Positions 1 through 12,500 of a stretch of DNA of 64,000 nt are shown here, in pieces; position 1 is the first letter of the stretch; every line of letters starts with the position of its first letter. A program made the translations under genes and the position numbers. Below the pieces are notes generated by a model, which was not told the origin of the DNA, did not search any database, and was given only the letters and a program-made list of their open reading frames with translations. Source of the DNA: Branchiostoma floridae (lineage: Eukaryota; Chordata; Leptocardii; Amphioxiformes; Branchiostomatidae); assembly GCF_000003815.2 (NCBI RefSeq), contig NC_049988.1, forward strand, positions 19,047,598 to 19,111,597, read 5' to 3'.

Positions 1-280
1 TCTATTTAATTTTACATAGAGAGTGCGCCCCCTGTTTTTTTGTGAGTGTGTCGCTTTTGTATGACAACACACACACATACGCATTTGTGTGTATGTCTCA
101 CTGCACTCTCTGTGTGAGTGAAAATGTCAGAGACCCTTTGTCGCGCGCGTCTGTATATAGGTATCATATCAGAGCATATATATATATATTCTTTTTACAC
201 ACCAATATATTAGAGTTATTTTTTTGCCATATATACACACATATACACATAAAAATATTATAGATAAAGTCTTCTATATT
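1..280. other. AT-rich flank, no gene seen
   Basis: This stretch contains short CA/TG runs and AT-rich sequence. It lies downstream of the 3' end of the minus-strand PGAP3-like copy A, so part of it may be that gene's 3' UTR. No AATAAA on the minus strand was found here. Nothing else is supported. Confidence 0.5.
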
Positions 281-488
<208 letters not shown>

Positions 489-532
489 TATAAGAAATGG
501 TGGAAAAACATCCAAATCTCTTGCATAGTCCT

Positions 533-2509
533 TTACACAGCTGTATCCTCTGCTTCCCTCAACAAGTACAGGCTCTCATCTATGAAGAAACTGTGAAAAA
601 GACAGTAACTGTTGTATTTGAAAGAGACATTTTAGTTGTAGTTGTGATGAAAATGTGACGAAAGTATCCTTCAAGACAAAAATTTGGTATTTTCCAAAAA
701 CATCTTTGTATCAATTGTCCACAGTGTGCTCTTTGTGGGACACATTAGCATCTGACCTAGCCTAGGAAAGTACATGTAGTTCTCTCCGGCATTCATTATA
801 TACTATATACAGTCGCTTCTTGCTCTGATATTCATTATACAATATACATATTGCTTCTCTGCTGTGCGGTCTGGGATCACGGACTACATTAACATCTGGA
901 ATTGTCCAAATTTTGGACACAGGCGCTGATTGGTCCCTACACATGAGCGAATTATGGAAAAGATTCAAGCGATCATTTGAACAGGCGTTCCAACACTCAA
1001 AATGCCCTTCGTCCGGTTGCGGGAGGGTCTTTTGCCATCGAACGAGTGCTCACGAACCCATTCTTGATTTGCTCATTAACTGACATTACCACTGAACGGT
1101 TCGAAAGTGCAGGTCTCCGCAGACGGATAGCAGAAGCAAACATAGGAGCGAACTACTACCCGGATGGTACCCAGGCTACATCAGACCACGACGCATAAAG
1201 AACTCCTAACATGGGGGAATCCTTCTGCAAAGTAAAAGCCCCTTGTGAATTTATTTGACTCACCAAATAGCACACAATAGACAGTTGATTTAAAGAATAC
1301 TATTAATGTTTTTAGAAAAGTCGGAATTCTCACCTGACTGATAGTGACAGAGGAAATTTTATTTCGTTGGCACTTCAGGACCAAGCAGGAATTTCTGATT
1401 AGATTATACATATTAGTGCGGATAGCATGTAATACCACTACTATCATTAAAAAGTTGTTATAGTATTTCACAGCATTTGGGTCTTTTTATAGTGCAAAAT
1501 AGTAGTGTTAGTAGTAGAAATGTTTCAGCACCAAGGACAGGCATAATGCATAAAAAAACTTCTGGCTAAATTGGGTAGGAATTTCCCGATCAGCCTCGTA
1601 ACCTCTGCTTCGCCTATTGGGTCAGTAATCAAATCAACAAATCAAATCTAAAATAAAGTAGATAAAATCTTACCTGTAACACAATGGTACGACCGGCACT
1701 GTCCCAGCATGCCACAGCGAGTGGGCGTCAAACGTCCACCAAATCGGAGGAAAGTCCCCCAGTTCTAGCAGCAACAGGCAGTTGATGGACAATATCGTAG
1801 CGATGATCTTCCACATGTACCTTCGCTGTTGCACATTTGTGAAAGCGAACCCCAGCCAACAGAAGGCATTGAGCTGACCTATAGAAAAAAAATAGGGGAA
1901 TGTTTAACAAAGGAGGTTAAAAAAATCACCTTTTTTTAACCTCCTTCGTTTAACTAATAAAATGATGCTCACTTACATCGAGTACCGTAGGCGCATCCTC
2001 ACTAGTTAGCTCCAAACAACATTTGCAGTCAGACATGCAAAAGCTAGTCTGTTCAGTGTAATATAAGCTGCTACTGCCGCACCACCTGCCTGCAAAGCCG
2101 GTGTGTTATGGCCAAAGGTGGTCATACCGGCTATTTATGTCATACATGTGACGCGAAAACGTTCGATACCGGTGTTCCGGACCGGGCCATAACTTCCGTA
2201 TCGTACAGGTTCGAAAGGCGTATGACACGGGTTCCATTCGAATGAATCAAACTGTTTCGAGCGGGCCGAGTGCGGCGCCATCGAAAGTATGAATACCCGA
2301 TTCGGATATTGGAACATTACTGTTGCAACACTTTTTGTTTGAGGGCAACAAATTTGTTCAACCAGAAGTTGCGCATTTCGCATCAAAACAGGTTTTTTTT
2401 TCAGGCGGGTATGACATAAATAAAATACAACACGGTATATTCCGCATCACCCTCAGTCCCAGCCAGGTCGGGCTGGTACCTCGGGTGATACGGAATACAC
2501 CGCATTGTA

Positions 2510-2548
<39 letters not shown>

Positions 2549-5500
2549 GGATACCTTAAGTTGGTTACGTACCCACTGTCACGTTGGCCACCATGTTGTA
2601 GCCATAGTCAAACTTAACGAAGGCCATGTAGAACACATGGGTGCTGAACAAGACTGCAAGGAGGGTTCCAAATATGGCGGACTCTTCGAAACCATTAAAC
2701 CTGGATAAAAGAAGTTGGTTCAAAGAATTGTTTCATTGCATCTTGTCACATCTTGATTTTGCTTGGGAGAGTGGTACGTTCGTTGTCTCCTCACAAGAGT
2801 CAAGTCATGTCCAAAATATGACCTGACAAACTATTAGCAAAAATCAAAAATGCACAAACACACACATATACACATACACACCACATACACACACACACAC
2901 ACACCACACACACACATGTACACACACACACACAATGTACACACACACACAAAGACACACACACACACAAAGACACAACACACACACACAAAGACACACA
3001 CAAAAAAAACACAGTCACACATTTAAACAATTACCAAGTTACTTACCTGGTAAAAAACATAAAGAGTTGGAACACCACTAGTGAAGTAGCACAGAAGTAG
3101 TCCATTTTCTGGTGAACAAAATTTGAATATTTAGGAAATACATCTAGAACAAAAAGCTTTCATTTTTTTTCAGAAACGATTTTCAAAATATGTGTGTGCT
3201 TGGATGAAACAGGGAAAAAAAGACGTGTGCTTCAAAAGTTATACCTCGGTCCAAGAAAAGTCCCTGGCGTGAAAAACAGCAGACCAAAACCAAGCGTTGA
3301 TGGAAACCTGAAACCAAGAATAATAATAAGAAATGAAATGAAACTTGATGACTACTTAAAATCATATGTATGTCTTCTCTAGTTCTTGTACTAAATATGC
3401 TTACTTGCACTTGGCTATGTCCTTCCAGATGATGGTCATATTTATGAATAATGCTGTACAGAAGTAAATTTTTTTTGTACAGTATTCACTTTATTTAGTG
3501 TACAGGAATGGTTCTGAAATTTTCAATTGAAAAACGAAAGAAAAGAAAAATCACATTAACCATTACTGGTTACTTATCTATCTTCAGCTTTGACAGATGT
3601 TAGGAGCATTTGAAACACACCTGGGTCGCTTTTGGAAATTTTAGAGTCGGTTTAGTTTTGCTCAGAACTAAATCAGATCCCAGGCAAATTTGGCAGAAAC
3701 CAATTCATGTGACAAAAATATAAGACTTACTGCAGCTAGCCAGTGGACCACACTGTACATTTTAGCATGACTGGGCACTCTTTTTCTGAACACCCCTATC
3801 ATCACAACATGGCCCAGTCCGTTCAGGATGGAGAAGAGAACTGATGCTGGCTCCTGGATGCCGAGCACTCGGACAAACGGCCACTGGAAATTTAAAAAAA
3901 TGGAAAGGAGCAATGATTTTAGTGGGTATAGTGTTCGCCTTGCATTCGGTAGGTCGTGAGTTCGATCCCCGGCCGAGTCATACCAAAGACTCTAAAAATG
4001 GTACATGCTGCTTTCTCTGCTGAGCACTCAGCACTAATGAGGAAGAGTATGGAAGTTAAGCACATCACTACCAGCGGATCAGCCCCTTGCTGTAGTGACT
4101 TGCACAAATGTGTGGCCTAAGGGCTTCGAAGTGGAGATGGGCGCCACCCTACGCATCCGTAGATGCATGGGCAAACTTTAACTTTTTAACTTTAATGATT
4201 TTATGATATATTGTTGATGATTACTATGAACAATAACTATTCACATTCAAATGCTAACTAAGCTAAGCTAAAGTTGCCATACATCACATTGTGGTGCGTA
4301 GGCCCGGCACCTATCTCCGTTTCAAAGCCCTGGGTCACACATATAGGTCACTACAGCAGGGGGCTAGTCCACTGGTAGTGAACTGTGTTTAGCTTCCATA
4401 CTCTTCTCCTTACTTAGTAGAGATAGAAGTATACAAAGGACAACTACACACAGCTTGGATGCAGGTCATCCAGATTCAGAACGGTTCAGTACCATGGATG
4501 GGACAGTTGTGAATGTGTTCAGTACCATGGACAGGGCAGTTGTGAAGGTGTTCAGTACCATAGACAGGGCAGTTGTGAAGGTGTTTGGTACAATGGATGG
4601 GAAAGTTGTGAATGTGTTCAGTACCATGGACAGAACAGTTTGGAAAGTGTTCAGTACCATGGACAGGACAGTTTGGAAAGTGTTCAGCACCATGGACAGG
4701 ACAGTTTGGAAAATGTGTAGTACCATGGACAGGACAGTTTGGAAAGTGTTCAGCACCATGGACAGGACAGTTTGGAAAGTGTTCAGCACCATGGACAGGA
4801 CAGTTTGGAAAGTGTTCAGTATCATGAACAGAACAGTTTGGAAAGTGTTCAGTACCATGGACAGGGCAGTTTGGAAGGTGTTCAGTACTATGGACAGGGC
4901 AGTTTGGAAGGTGTTCAGTACCATGGACAGAGCAGTTTGGAAGGTGTTCAGTACCATGCACAGGACAGTTTGGAAGGTGTTCAGTACCAAGGACCATGGA
5001 CAGTTTGGAAGGTGTTCAGTACCATGGACAGGGCAGTTTGGAAAGTGTTTAGTACCATGGACAGGACAGTTGTGAAGGTGTTCAGTACCAAAGATAGGAC
5101 AGTTTGGAAGATGTTCAGTACCATGGACAGGGCAGTTTGGAAGGTGTTCAGTACCATGGACAGGGCAGTTTGGGAGGTGTTCAACACCATGGACAGGACA
5201 GTTTGGAAGGTGTTCAGCACCATGGACAGAGCAGTTTGGAAGGTGTTCAGTACCCTGGACAGGGCATTTGTGAAGGTGTTCAGTACCATGGACAGGGCAG
5301 TTGGTCTGTCTATGTGTTTGGAAGGTGTTCAGCACCAAGAACAGGGCAGCTGGCATGTGTGTATGTGTGCCTGAACACATAGGTGTGTGTGTGTGGATAT
5401 ACATGTATGTGTTTGGATGGCGTTCAGCACAAAGGATTGGCCTGTTTGCCTAACAGCGTGTCCTTAACTTAAGCCTTTCCGTTCTGGATTCCAAATTGTG

Positions 5501-6394
5501 AATTCTTCATTCTTTCTTTCCCTGCAATCTCACACAATCTCAACAAAATCGCTCACACCTTTCCATAAAACTGTGGTATTTCCCCCCTCGGGTCAGACAG
5601 CTGAATTTCCTCCACAGTTCTCCACATACAGCCGTATCTACACTCCTCCTCACACCGCCAGCCTAGCAGAGACATGTAGGCAGGCTGCTCATGCATAAAC
5701 CTTTCCAGATTCCGTCCTGTATGGGGAAGGAAGAACCCACCTGAAGGTTCCTTGTTGATGGACTGCGAACACTCAACCTTCAAACAGTTAGCTGGACAAG
5801 CTAGTTATAGGCGGCTAGCGCTGTTGACTGCTAGAATTAAGAAGTTAAAGTGATTCTATATTATAGTTTGCAGACATGTAGCATACGGCCAAGGGTCTGT
5901 AAAATGTAAAACATACATACTAGGGATAAACAAGTCCACTAGCCCTATTGTCCAGGGCAAGTGAAAGTGCTGTTCGGGCAAGTGCATGTCCTACCACACT
6001 TGTCCGATCGGGCAAGTAAGATTTTTCCATTGATTTTAGTGCAATTTTGATATACTTGTTACTTTTTACAGTCATGACATCAAGCAATTGTCTACAGAGA
6101 ATTCCATTGCTTGAAGTGAAAATGCATATACTAGTAACAGTGACATTTGAATTTTGGGCAAGTGAAAAATTGGTTCGGGCAAGTACATTTTTTATGTGCT
6201 TGCCCGATAGGACAAGTGGATTTTAGAAAACTTGTTCAACCCTGCATACAAAACTCAAACACCAGAATACCTGTGCAGTTGTTCTTCCAGCAGCTGAACA
6301 GACATCCCTGGTAAGGCCAGGATCTGTCACCAAAGGATGCAAAGGATCCTGGGAGTGACCAGAAGAGACAGAGCAATCCCAGCATGCCTTGCAT
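533..6394 (-). CDS. PGAP3: PGAP3-like GPI phospholipase, copy A (8 exons)
   Basis: Eight minus-strand exons join in frame: 6271-6394, 5559-5716, 3731-3883, 3245-3307, 3047-3108, 2573-2700, 1674-1878 and 533-590 (951 nt, 316 aa; vertebrate PGAP3 is about 320). All introns are GT..AG. The start at 6394 gives a signal peptide (residues 1-20) followed by SFGDR and a cysteine-rich lumenal head (CxxxC..NNC, then [14 protein letters not shown]). Hydrophobic membrane segments follow. The conserved CREST-family residues are present: VFHARD (His158, Asp161), KMDYF (Asp169), KFDYGYN and FDAHSLWH (His282, His286). The last exon ends in a short tail containing LYLLREAED, as in vertebrate PGAP3. The family acts in the Golgi, removing the unsaturated sn-2 fatty acid from GPI anchors. 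Copies B and C lie upstream on the same strand. Introns hold a minisatellite, a SINE and DNA transposons. Family assignment is firm; catalytic activity is inferred. Confidence 0.92.
758..1178. mobile_element. hAT-like non-autonomous element (TAGCCT ends), copy 1
   Basis: About 420 bp with imperfect inverted ends (TAGCCTAGGAAAGTACA.. / ..GGATGGTACCCAGGCTA). It is flanked by CATCTGAC (749-756) and CATCAGAC (1179-1186), a 7 of 8 match consistent with an 8-bp hAT target duplication. It lies in the last intron of PGAP3-like copy A. The same family recurs at 36964-37398 and 43136-45202. No transposase is visible. Confidence 0.7.
2130..2545. mobile_element. palindromic interspersed repeat, copy 1
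   Basis: Contains a near-palindrome (AATACAACACGGTATATTCC.. / ..GGAATACACCGCATTGTATT, about 2420-2515) and a GC-rich unit (2130-2240). Sequence related to both is found at 36100-36375 in the opposite order. ATTTATGTCATAC at the left and GTATGACATAAAT near 2410 form inverted ends. A short TA run closes it. It lies in PGAP3-like copy A intron 6 and has no coding capacity. Confidence 0.55.
2860..3010. repeat. (CA)n microsatellite
   Basis: A long CA-rich run between exons 5 and 6 of PGAP3-like copy A. The equivalent intron of copy B (10810-10895) also has a CA run, so the repeat predates the A/B duplication. Confidence 0.9.
3913..4190 (+). mobile_element. tRNA-derived SINE
   Basis: The head has a box-B-like motif (GAGTTCGATCCCC at about 3958-3970) in a tRNA-like context, followed by a non-tRNA body ending near CTTTAACTTTTTAACTTT. 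An inverted relative lies at 57360-57600 and a fragment at 4290-4430. It is a retroposon rather than a working tRNA gene, because no complete cloverleaf can be formed. It lies in PGAP3-like copy A intron 2. Confidence 0.65.
4290..4435 (-). mobile_element. SINE body fragment
   Basis: Shares CACTACAGCAGGGGG, CTAGTCCACTGGTAGTG and CCATACTCTTC-type blocks with the inverted SINE at 57360-57600. It lacks the tRNA-like head, so it is truncated. Confidence 0.5.
4477..5320. repeat. 33-bp minisatellite in PGAP3-A intron 2
   Basis: About 25 tandem units of roughly 33 bp built around GTGTTCAGTACCATGGACAG and GCAGTTTGGAAG. Because 33 is divisible by 3, several frames stay open on both strands (11-residue repeats such as [11 protein letters not shown]), but the array lies inside an intron and is not a gene. 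A related, more degenerate array with TG inserts occupies the same intron of copy B (12890-13620). Confidence 0.95.
5920..6244. mobile_element. hAT-like MITE (AGGGATAAACAAGTCC), copy 1
   Basis: A 0.32-kb element with terminal similarity between its start (CTAGGGATAAACAAGTCC) and the reverse complement of its end (CAGGGTTGAACAAG). Flanks CATACATA (5912-5919) and CATACAAA (6245-6252) match at 7 of 8 bases. A nearly identical copy is at 61618-61941. It lies between exons 1 and 2 of PGAP3-like copy A. Confidence 0.75.
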
Positions 6395-6423
6395 TCTTGG
6401 CAGGACAACCCTGAGGAAATATT

Positions 6424-6838
6424 GTTAACGCAAGTTCACCTTCATCCACAGGTTAACCCATATCCGTTATTTGCAAAAGTTGGCTAGTTAGTGTTATCAA
6501 ATCGCCGAATGATGCAATAACTGTAACGCAAGTTCACCTTTATCCGCGGCATAACCTTTATCCGTTGTTATCAAAAACGGTATTTTAGGAAAATCAAGTC
6601 AATGGACGGTGGTTTCAAACTGCATAAAAATATTGTATCTTTAAAAATATTGCACCGTCTGTTGACTTCACATCCCTAGATACCCTGTTTGAAGAAATGA
6701 CGGATATAGGTTACCTCGCGGATAAAGGTGATCTAGCGTTAACAATGTAGCAATTTGAATGCACCGTTCGTTGATTCAATACCACTAGAAAAATAACGGA
6801 TATAGGTTACCCTGCGGATGAAGGTGACCTAGTGGTAC
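6424..6838. mobile_element. hairpin MITE interrupted by a second copy
   Basis: The outer ends are GTTAACGCAAGTTCACC (6424) and GGTGACCTAGTGGTAC (6838), with CGGATATAGGTTACC-type arms. A second member of the same palindromic family (6523-6743) sits inside it. Both fold almost end to end on themselves. They lie upstream of PGAP3-like copy A's start codon. Confidence 0.75.
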
Positions 6839-6905
6839 TGAATGGTCAGGTTACAGCTTTCTAGTATAAATCAAAAGTTTTCAAAAAAAGTAACTTGAAC
6901 TGGTA

Positions 6906-7120
6906 TATAACGTTAGTTCACCTTTATCCGCGGGGTAACCTATATCCGTTGTAATGCTAAATCCAGGGATATCAAATCGATGGACGGTAGTTTCAAATTA
7001 TACTATTTTTGAAATATTGCAGTTTGAAACCATTATCTGTCGACTTGATATCCCTAAATACATTGTTCTTAAAAAGAACGGGTACAGCTTACCCTATGGA
7101 TAAAGGTGAACTAGCGTTAC
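6906..7120. mobile_element. hairpin MITE, third local copy
   Basis: About 215 bp, palindromic over its full length: ATAACGTTAGTTCACC at the left and GGTGAACTAGCGTTAC at the right, with arms GATATCAAATCGATGGACGG / CTGTCGACTTGATATCCC in the centre. The same family is at 9238-9455 and 38084-38314. No open frame is present. Confidence 0.8.
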
Positions 7121-7517
7121 AACAATTAAAACAGCAAAAAAACAGATCAAGCACAATCCCTCCCTGGGACCTGTACAAACAATACCATCCTTTGCATGAA
7201 AGTTCATCTGTGTTGGTAGAATACATTTGAATTGCACTTCACATCCAACACTGGAATCAACACTGTAGGGACTTACCCCTCTAAATTTTCGGATGAACTC
7301 CGTCGACCTCATTTACAGAATGAATGACCCTTCTATGTCCAGCAGCGATGTCAGGATCACACCGCTTTTGCAGATGCTGAGAAGCCAGAGTTACAAGCCA
7401 GAGCAAGGATATAGCAAAACGAAGGGGACAACATCTTGAAAAAACTGTTCTTCTTTTTTCTTTATTCTCCATTGTGTAAAGGGAACCTCTGTGACATATA
7501 TAACTGTTCTAGAACAA

Positions 7518-7525
7518 TGACGTCA
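7518..7525. promoter_or_regulatory. CRE palindrome TGACGTCA
   Basis: A perfect CREB/ATF full site about 1.1 kb upstream of the PGAP3-like copy A start codon. Matching sites occur at 26118 and 32359, both near promoter-like DNA. Function is inferred from the motif only. Confidence 0.4.
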
Positions 7526-7898
7526 CAATGTAAGAGGTCAAGTAAGGTCAGAACAAAAAGCCCTGTAAACTAAGGCACCATGTACTGATGTATTATGCAC
7601 TGGAAAGGTATATTATTATACATGTACATGTAAGTGAGAGCTTCAAGAACTTGTGTCATTTAGCTTCTGGCCACTGAAGGAGTTATTTGCAACAAAACCG
7701 ATTTGGCGGACTGGCTGAATATATAAAAGTTCAGAAACTTGAACTACCCTGTATGTGGCTCCAGATGTCTTACTGAGGGATGACTGTGGTGCGATAGATG
7801 TCGGTTAGCTGAGTCCACTCTACTATATAGGCCAAACCAATTTAATTTGTTAGTTCTCAGAATCAACAAATGGTTCGATCTTTTTGAGTGACGTTTTT

Positions 7899-8943
7899 AC
7901 CTCCATGAAATGTCATGGAGGTTATATTTTACCCCGCGTTTGTGTGTCTGTGTGTTTGTGTGTGTGTAAACAAGATAACTCAAGAACGGCTGGGTGGATT
8001 GGTTTCATACTTAGTGTGTTGGTAGTGTGTGACGAAAGCTGGAAATGATTAGATTTTGGGCCCCCTAGCAACTCCCCTTGGTGCTGCAGCGCAACTTCCG
8101 GTTTTGCTATCTCGGTGTTCTGAACATGCTATGGTCACGATTTTTAAGTGTTAGATAGCTCTTGTGCTCAGGAAGAAATGACATAAGTTTGGGCCCCCTA
8201 GCATCTAGTTTGGGGATAGCAGGGGCATTTTTGTCAAAAACTTCTGACGAGGATAACTCAAGAAGGGAACAACGGATTTTCATGGTTTTTGGTATGTAGG
8301 TACCTTAGACAATGTTGTACAAGATAAGATACTAATTATGCAAATCAGGAATACATTTGCATAATTAATGAGAATATTCTATCATAGCAGTTTTTTCAAT
8401 GTATCTCTTGTCACTGACGTGATATGGTCGTGACATTTAAGTGGTAGATAGCTTTTAGCGACATAAAAATGTGGGGCAAGTTTCAGTCCCCTGACATTTA
8501 ATTGCGGAACTGCAGGGGCGTTTTTGTCAAGACACTCCAAAGCGGATAACTGCAGAAAGGAACGACGGATTGCCTGCATTTTAGGCATGCAGGTAGCTTA
8601 GGCAAAGATGTTCACAATGATATGCATGCTATGCAAATGAGGACTTAACTTGCATAATTAATGAGGAAATTGTATAGTTCCATTGTTTTCAATAACTGGA
8701 CCTCAATACACGTAACACATGTTAATTATGATAGGTGGAATATAAGCAGATACCAAATATGGTAATGAGGAACTTATTTGCATAATTTATGTAAAAATTC
8801 AAAACCGCTTTATGATCAATAATGGGAATTTTATAATTGTGACATGTGTACGTTAGTCAATGATAAAAACACCATGCATGAATTATGTTGATGTGTTGGT
8901 CAATTGCCTGAAATTTACGAAAGCTCTAAATTTTCATGGAGGT
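7899..8943. mobile_element. about 1-kb non-coding repeat with TCATGGAGGT ends
   Basis: Begins ACCTCCATGAAATGTCATGG and ends in TTTTCATGGAGGT, giving short inverted ends. The interior has repeated variants of GATAACTCAAGAACGG and GCATAATTAATGAG, typical of a decayed interspersed element. No protein-coding frame is recognised. It lies between PGAP3-like copies A and B. Confidence 0.55.
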
Positions 8944-9237
8944 ATGAGGTCGCCGAACTCTAGTTATAAATATTTCCATTTGATTATGCAACTAAGGTCA
9001 TTTGATTTGCATAATTTGTCTCAGAACATATCAGATCTTGTATTGATTTGAAAAGAATTTAATATCTTTACATTAGATTATTTTTAATTTGTTTGTCAAA
9101 TAGACACACTATATCACTAAGTCTTCAACTTGACATTGAAGTTGACATTTTACTTTGATTGTCATCACAATATACAAGTAGAAAAATCATAGAAAACATT
9201 CAATTTTTGCATCATGATTGCTTATAACACTGCATAT

Positions 9238-9455
9238 ATAACGATAGTTAACCTTTATCCGCGGGGTGACCTTTATCCGTTGCCTTTAAGAACAGCACAT
9301 CTAGGAGTATTAGGTCTGCGGAAAGTTGTTCAAATTTGCAATATTTTCGAAATGTTCCAAAACCACTGTCCGTCGCATTATATTCCTAAATTCGCTTTTT
9401 TTTTTTACAAAGAACGGATATAGGTTACCCTCAGATAAAGGTGAACCAGCGTTAT
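9238..9455. mobile_element. hairpin MITE, fourth copy
   Basis: Same palindromic family as 6906-7120: ends ATAACGATAGTTAACC and GGTGAACCAGCGTTAT, with arms CCTTTATCCGCGGGG and CGGATATAGGTTACCC. It sits just beyond the 3' end of PGAP3-like copy B. Confidence 0.75.
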
Positions 9456-9507
9456 ATGATATTATGTAAAAATGGGTAGACAACATCCAAATCTCTTGCA
9501 TAGTCTT

Positions 9508-12500
9508 CTATACATCTTTCTCCTCTGCTTCTCTCAACAAGTACAGGTTCTCATCTATAAGGAAACTGTGAAAAAGACAAAAGACAGTTTAACAGAAAAG
9601 AGACATTTTAGTTGTACCTGTGAGAAAAATGTGATCACACTATTGTTCATGATACGTGAAAATTTGGTATCTTCTGAAAACATGTGTGTATTTATTGTAA
9701 GGCGATTTTAAGATTACATATTATATATGTTTTCAGACAAGTCAGAATTCTTATGTACAACATAGGAAATTGCACGATGTACAGCATGGTTGAAAACTTT
9801 AAAAAATTTTCAGAACAGCCGAAAATTAATGCGCACGCCGATGTCATCCATATAATCAAATCAACATGGCCTAAAATAAAGTACACGAAATCAAAATGAC
9901 AAGAACCTACCTGTACCACAATGGTACGACCGGCGCTGTCCCAGCATGCCACAGCGAGTGGGCATCAAACGTCCACCATATTGGAGGAAAGTCGCCCAGT
10001 TCTAACAGCAACAATAAGTTGATGGACAGAATTGTGGCGATGCACTTCCACATGTACCTTCGCTGTCGCACGTTTTTGAAAGCGAACCCCAGCCAACAGA
10101 AGGCATTGAGCTGTCCTATAGAAAAAATATCATTGATAGGAGAATGTCTAACTATTGATTCAGATTTATTGTTCTTTGGTTGGAATACAACATGTAAAAA
10201 AAAAAAAAATACCACATGAGGTGTGCCAACAGAACACAGTTGATAAAATCTAACATTAATAAACATTGATTATGTTCACAATAAAACATGTTATATTTCG
10301 TACTAAAAGATTAAAACTAGTGAAAATGTAACAACAAAACTTTAAAAGGATAATGTGTATTAGGTACTTTTCCCAAAATGTGAAAAAGAAAGCTTAATAA
10401 AATACAACGGGTAGGCACAATACTTCCATACTATGTCTTACTATTATATCGTAATCCCTTATATAGTGGAAGTAATAACCCTACCATAACATTCTCATGA
10501 AAAACCATTTGTAACCCTTGGTACTTAGCAGGAAACTTACCCACTGCCACGTTGGCCATCATGTTGTAGCCATAGTCAAACTTAACAAAGCCAAGGTAGT
10601 ACACATGGCCGCTGAACAGGGCTGCAAGGAGGGCCCCAAACATGGCGGACTCTTTAAAACCACCAAACCTGGAGAAAAAAAATTGATATAAAGAATTGTA
10701 GAGATTCCACCTTATACATAGTATATCTCATCAAAATGTGTCACTTTTTTTAAAGTTTGGGTGAGGAAAACTTTTGTCAGGGCCACAATATGACAAACTT
10801 TTGACAAAACTTAAACACACAGACAAAGACACACATATGCGCACAAGTACACACACACACACACACAAACACATATATATACACACACACATTTATACAA
10901 ATACAAGTTACTTACCTGGTAAACCACATGAACAGTTGAAAAACCACTAGTGAAGTAGCACAGAAGTAGTCCATTTTCTGGTGAAAAAAAGATTTGAACA
11001 TTTATGATATATAGAACAAAAAGCTTTCATTTTTCCAGCAACAGATGGTCAAAATATAACAGTTATGTGTACTTGGATGGAATAGGACAAAAAGATGTGT
11101 ATGTACTTTAAAATTTATACCTCAGTCCAAGAAAAGTCCCTGGTGTGAAAAACAGCAGACCAAAACCAAGCATTGATGGAAATCTGAAACCAAGTAAAAT
11201 TGAATGGAAATTGTGACATTTTATTTCATGTCAACTTGTAACAGAAGTATTCACTTTAGTTATGGTTACAAGAATGGTGCTAAGTTTCATATTTTCACTT
11301 GAAAGAAACAGCTAACTCAAGGACCTCTATCAGATTAAGTAAACTGGTGTTACATTTACTAATCTACCTTGAGTTTGACCAGATATTGAGAGTATAGGCA
11401 ACCCACCTTGGTTGCAGGGCTCCAGACTAACTTTTTGACCTAGGAGCACTGTGCTCCTAACCCTGAAAACTTAGGAGCACCAGCAAAAATCTAGGAGCAC
11501 CACTATAAAAATTGGTAGTAGAAGCAAAAAATCTAATAATCATTGTTGATAACCTGGAATAGCATATTTTAATACAGTAATATAAAAGAAAAGAACATAA
11601 TGTTGCTTTAAATATGGTGAAAGGCCTACATTGATGTGGTGGTTCTTGGGGGGGATAGGAGGACAAATCACATAATTTTTTGCTACAGACGGCTGCTTTA
11701 CTCAGACTCGACTCTTGTTCTTCCAGCCTTGTCAGGCATGACTGTTGATGAACAAGTTTTAAATGTCCAAAAATGAGTTAATCATAAGGATTATCAAAAT
11801 TAACTGATTAATCCCAAATTACCATTTAAATCGAAAACAATAAACCACAAATAAGTATAAAAAGACAAGTGTGTGACAAAATGGGTGAAATTGAACTGAA
11901 AATGGAAATAATGCAGGCCGCTCTCCAACACCAAGATTGTACCTCAAGAATGTTTGCTTTCAACCCTACCATTTTCTTTATAAAGGCCTACTTGTTGACT
12001 GTCACAGGGGCTGCAACATTGTTGTCTAAAAAGTCATGTTACATATTAGTTTTGTTACTGGACCACCACTTACCGTGCTGTCATAGCATATCATACTATA
12101 CCAAGGAGGTTATTTCCTATACATGAAATCTCCTTGGACAAATCAAACTATACATCTTATGTATGCTCTCAAATTTTCCTATCTGTTTGGTCAAAGGGAA
12201 TGAATAAAGGTCCAGTGGAAATACATTCTTAAACCTCCTTGGTACATGTAATTGAAGACAGTACAGACACATGGCAGACCTTAATGAGGTGTGACCCCCC
12301 TGCTGACCATCCCTGTCAGGGGAAGAAACTGACACCTGGCAGGGACAGCCTTCTCCTGCGCAAAATCTACTTGGCTGGATGATAAATGATGATTAATTGT
12401 AAGAGGTCGCACTGTGCGACTGTGGTTACAGATCTGGTCGCATCAGGGGAATTCTACTCGCATATGCGACTAACTTGGTCGCAGTCAGGAGCCCTGCGTT

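Noticed and set aside
4477-5320. CRISPR array
   Set aside because: Units are contiguous without unique spacers, and the DNA is from an animal.
4466-5404. Long open frames (up to 312 codons) as a repeat-protein gene
   Set aside because: They arise from the 33-bp minisatellite inside a PGAP3-A intron, on both strands at once.
7281-7472. Open frame MENKEKRRTV.. as an extra PGAP3-A N-terminal exon
   Set aside because: The ATG at 6394 already gives a complete signal peptide matching copy B; this frame may be 5' UTR at most.
8382-8588. Minus-strand open frame as a small gene
   Set aside because: It lies inside the 7899-8943 interspersed repeat and resembles no family.
9472-9711. Plus-strand open frame over the end of PGAP3-B
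   Set aside because: It is antisense to the terminal exon (9508-9565), whose minus-strand reading matches PGAP3.
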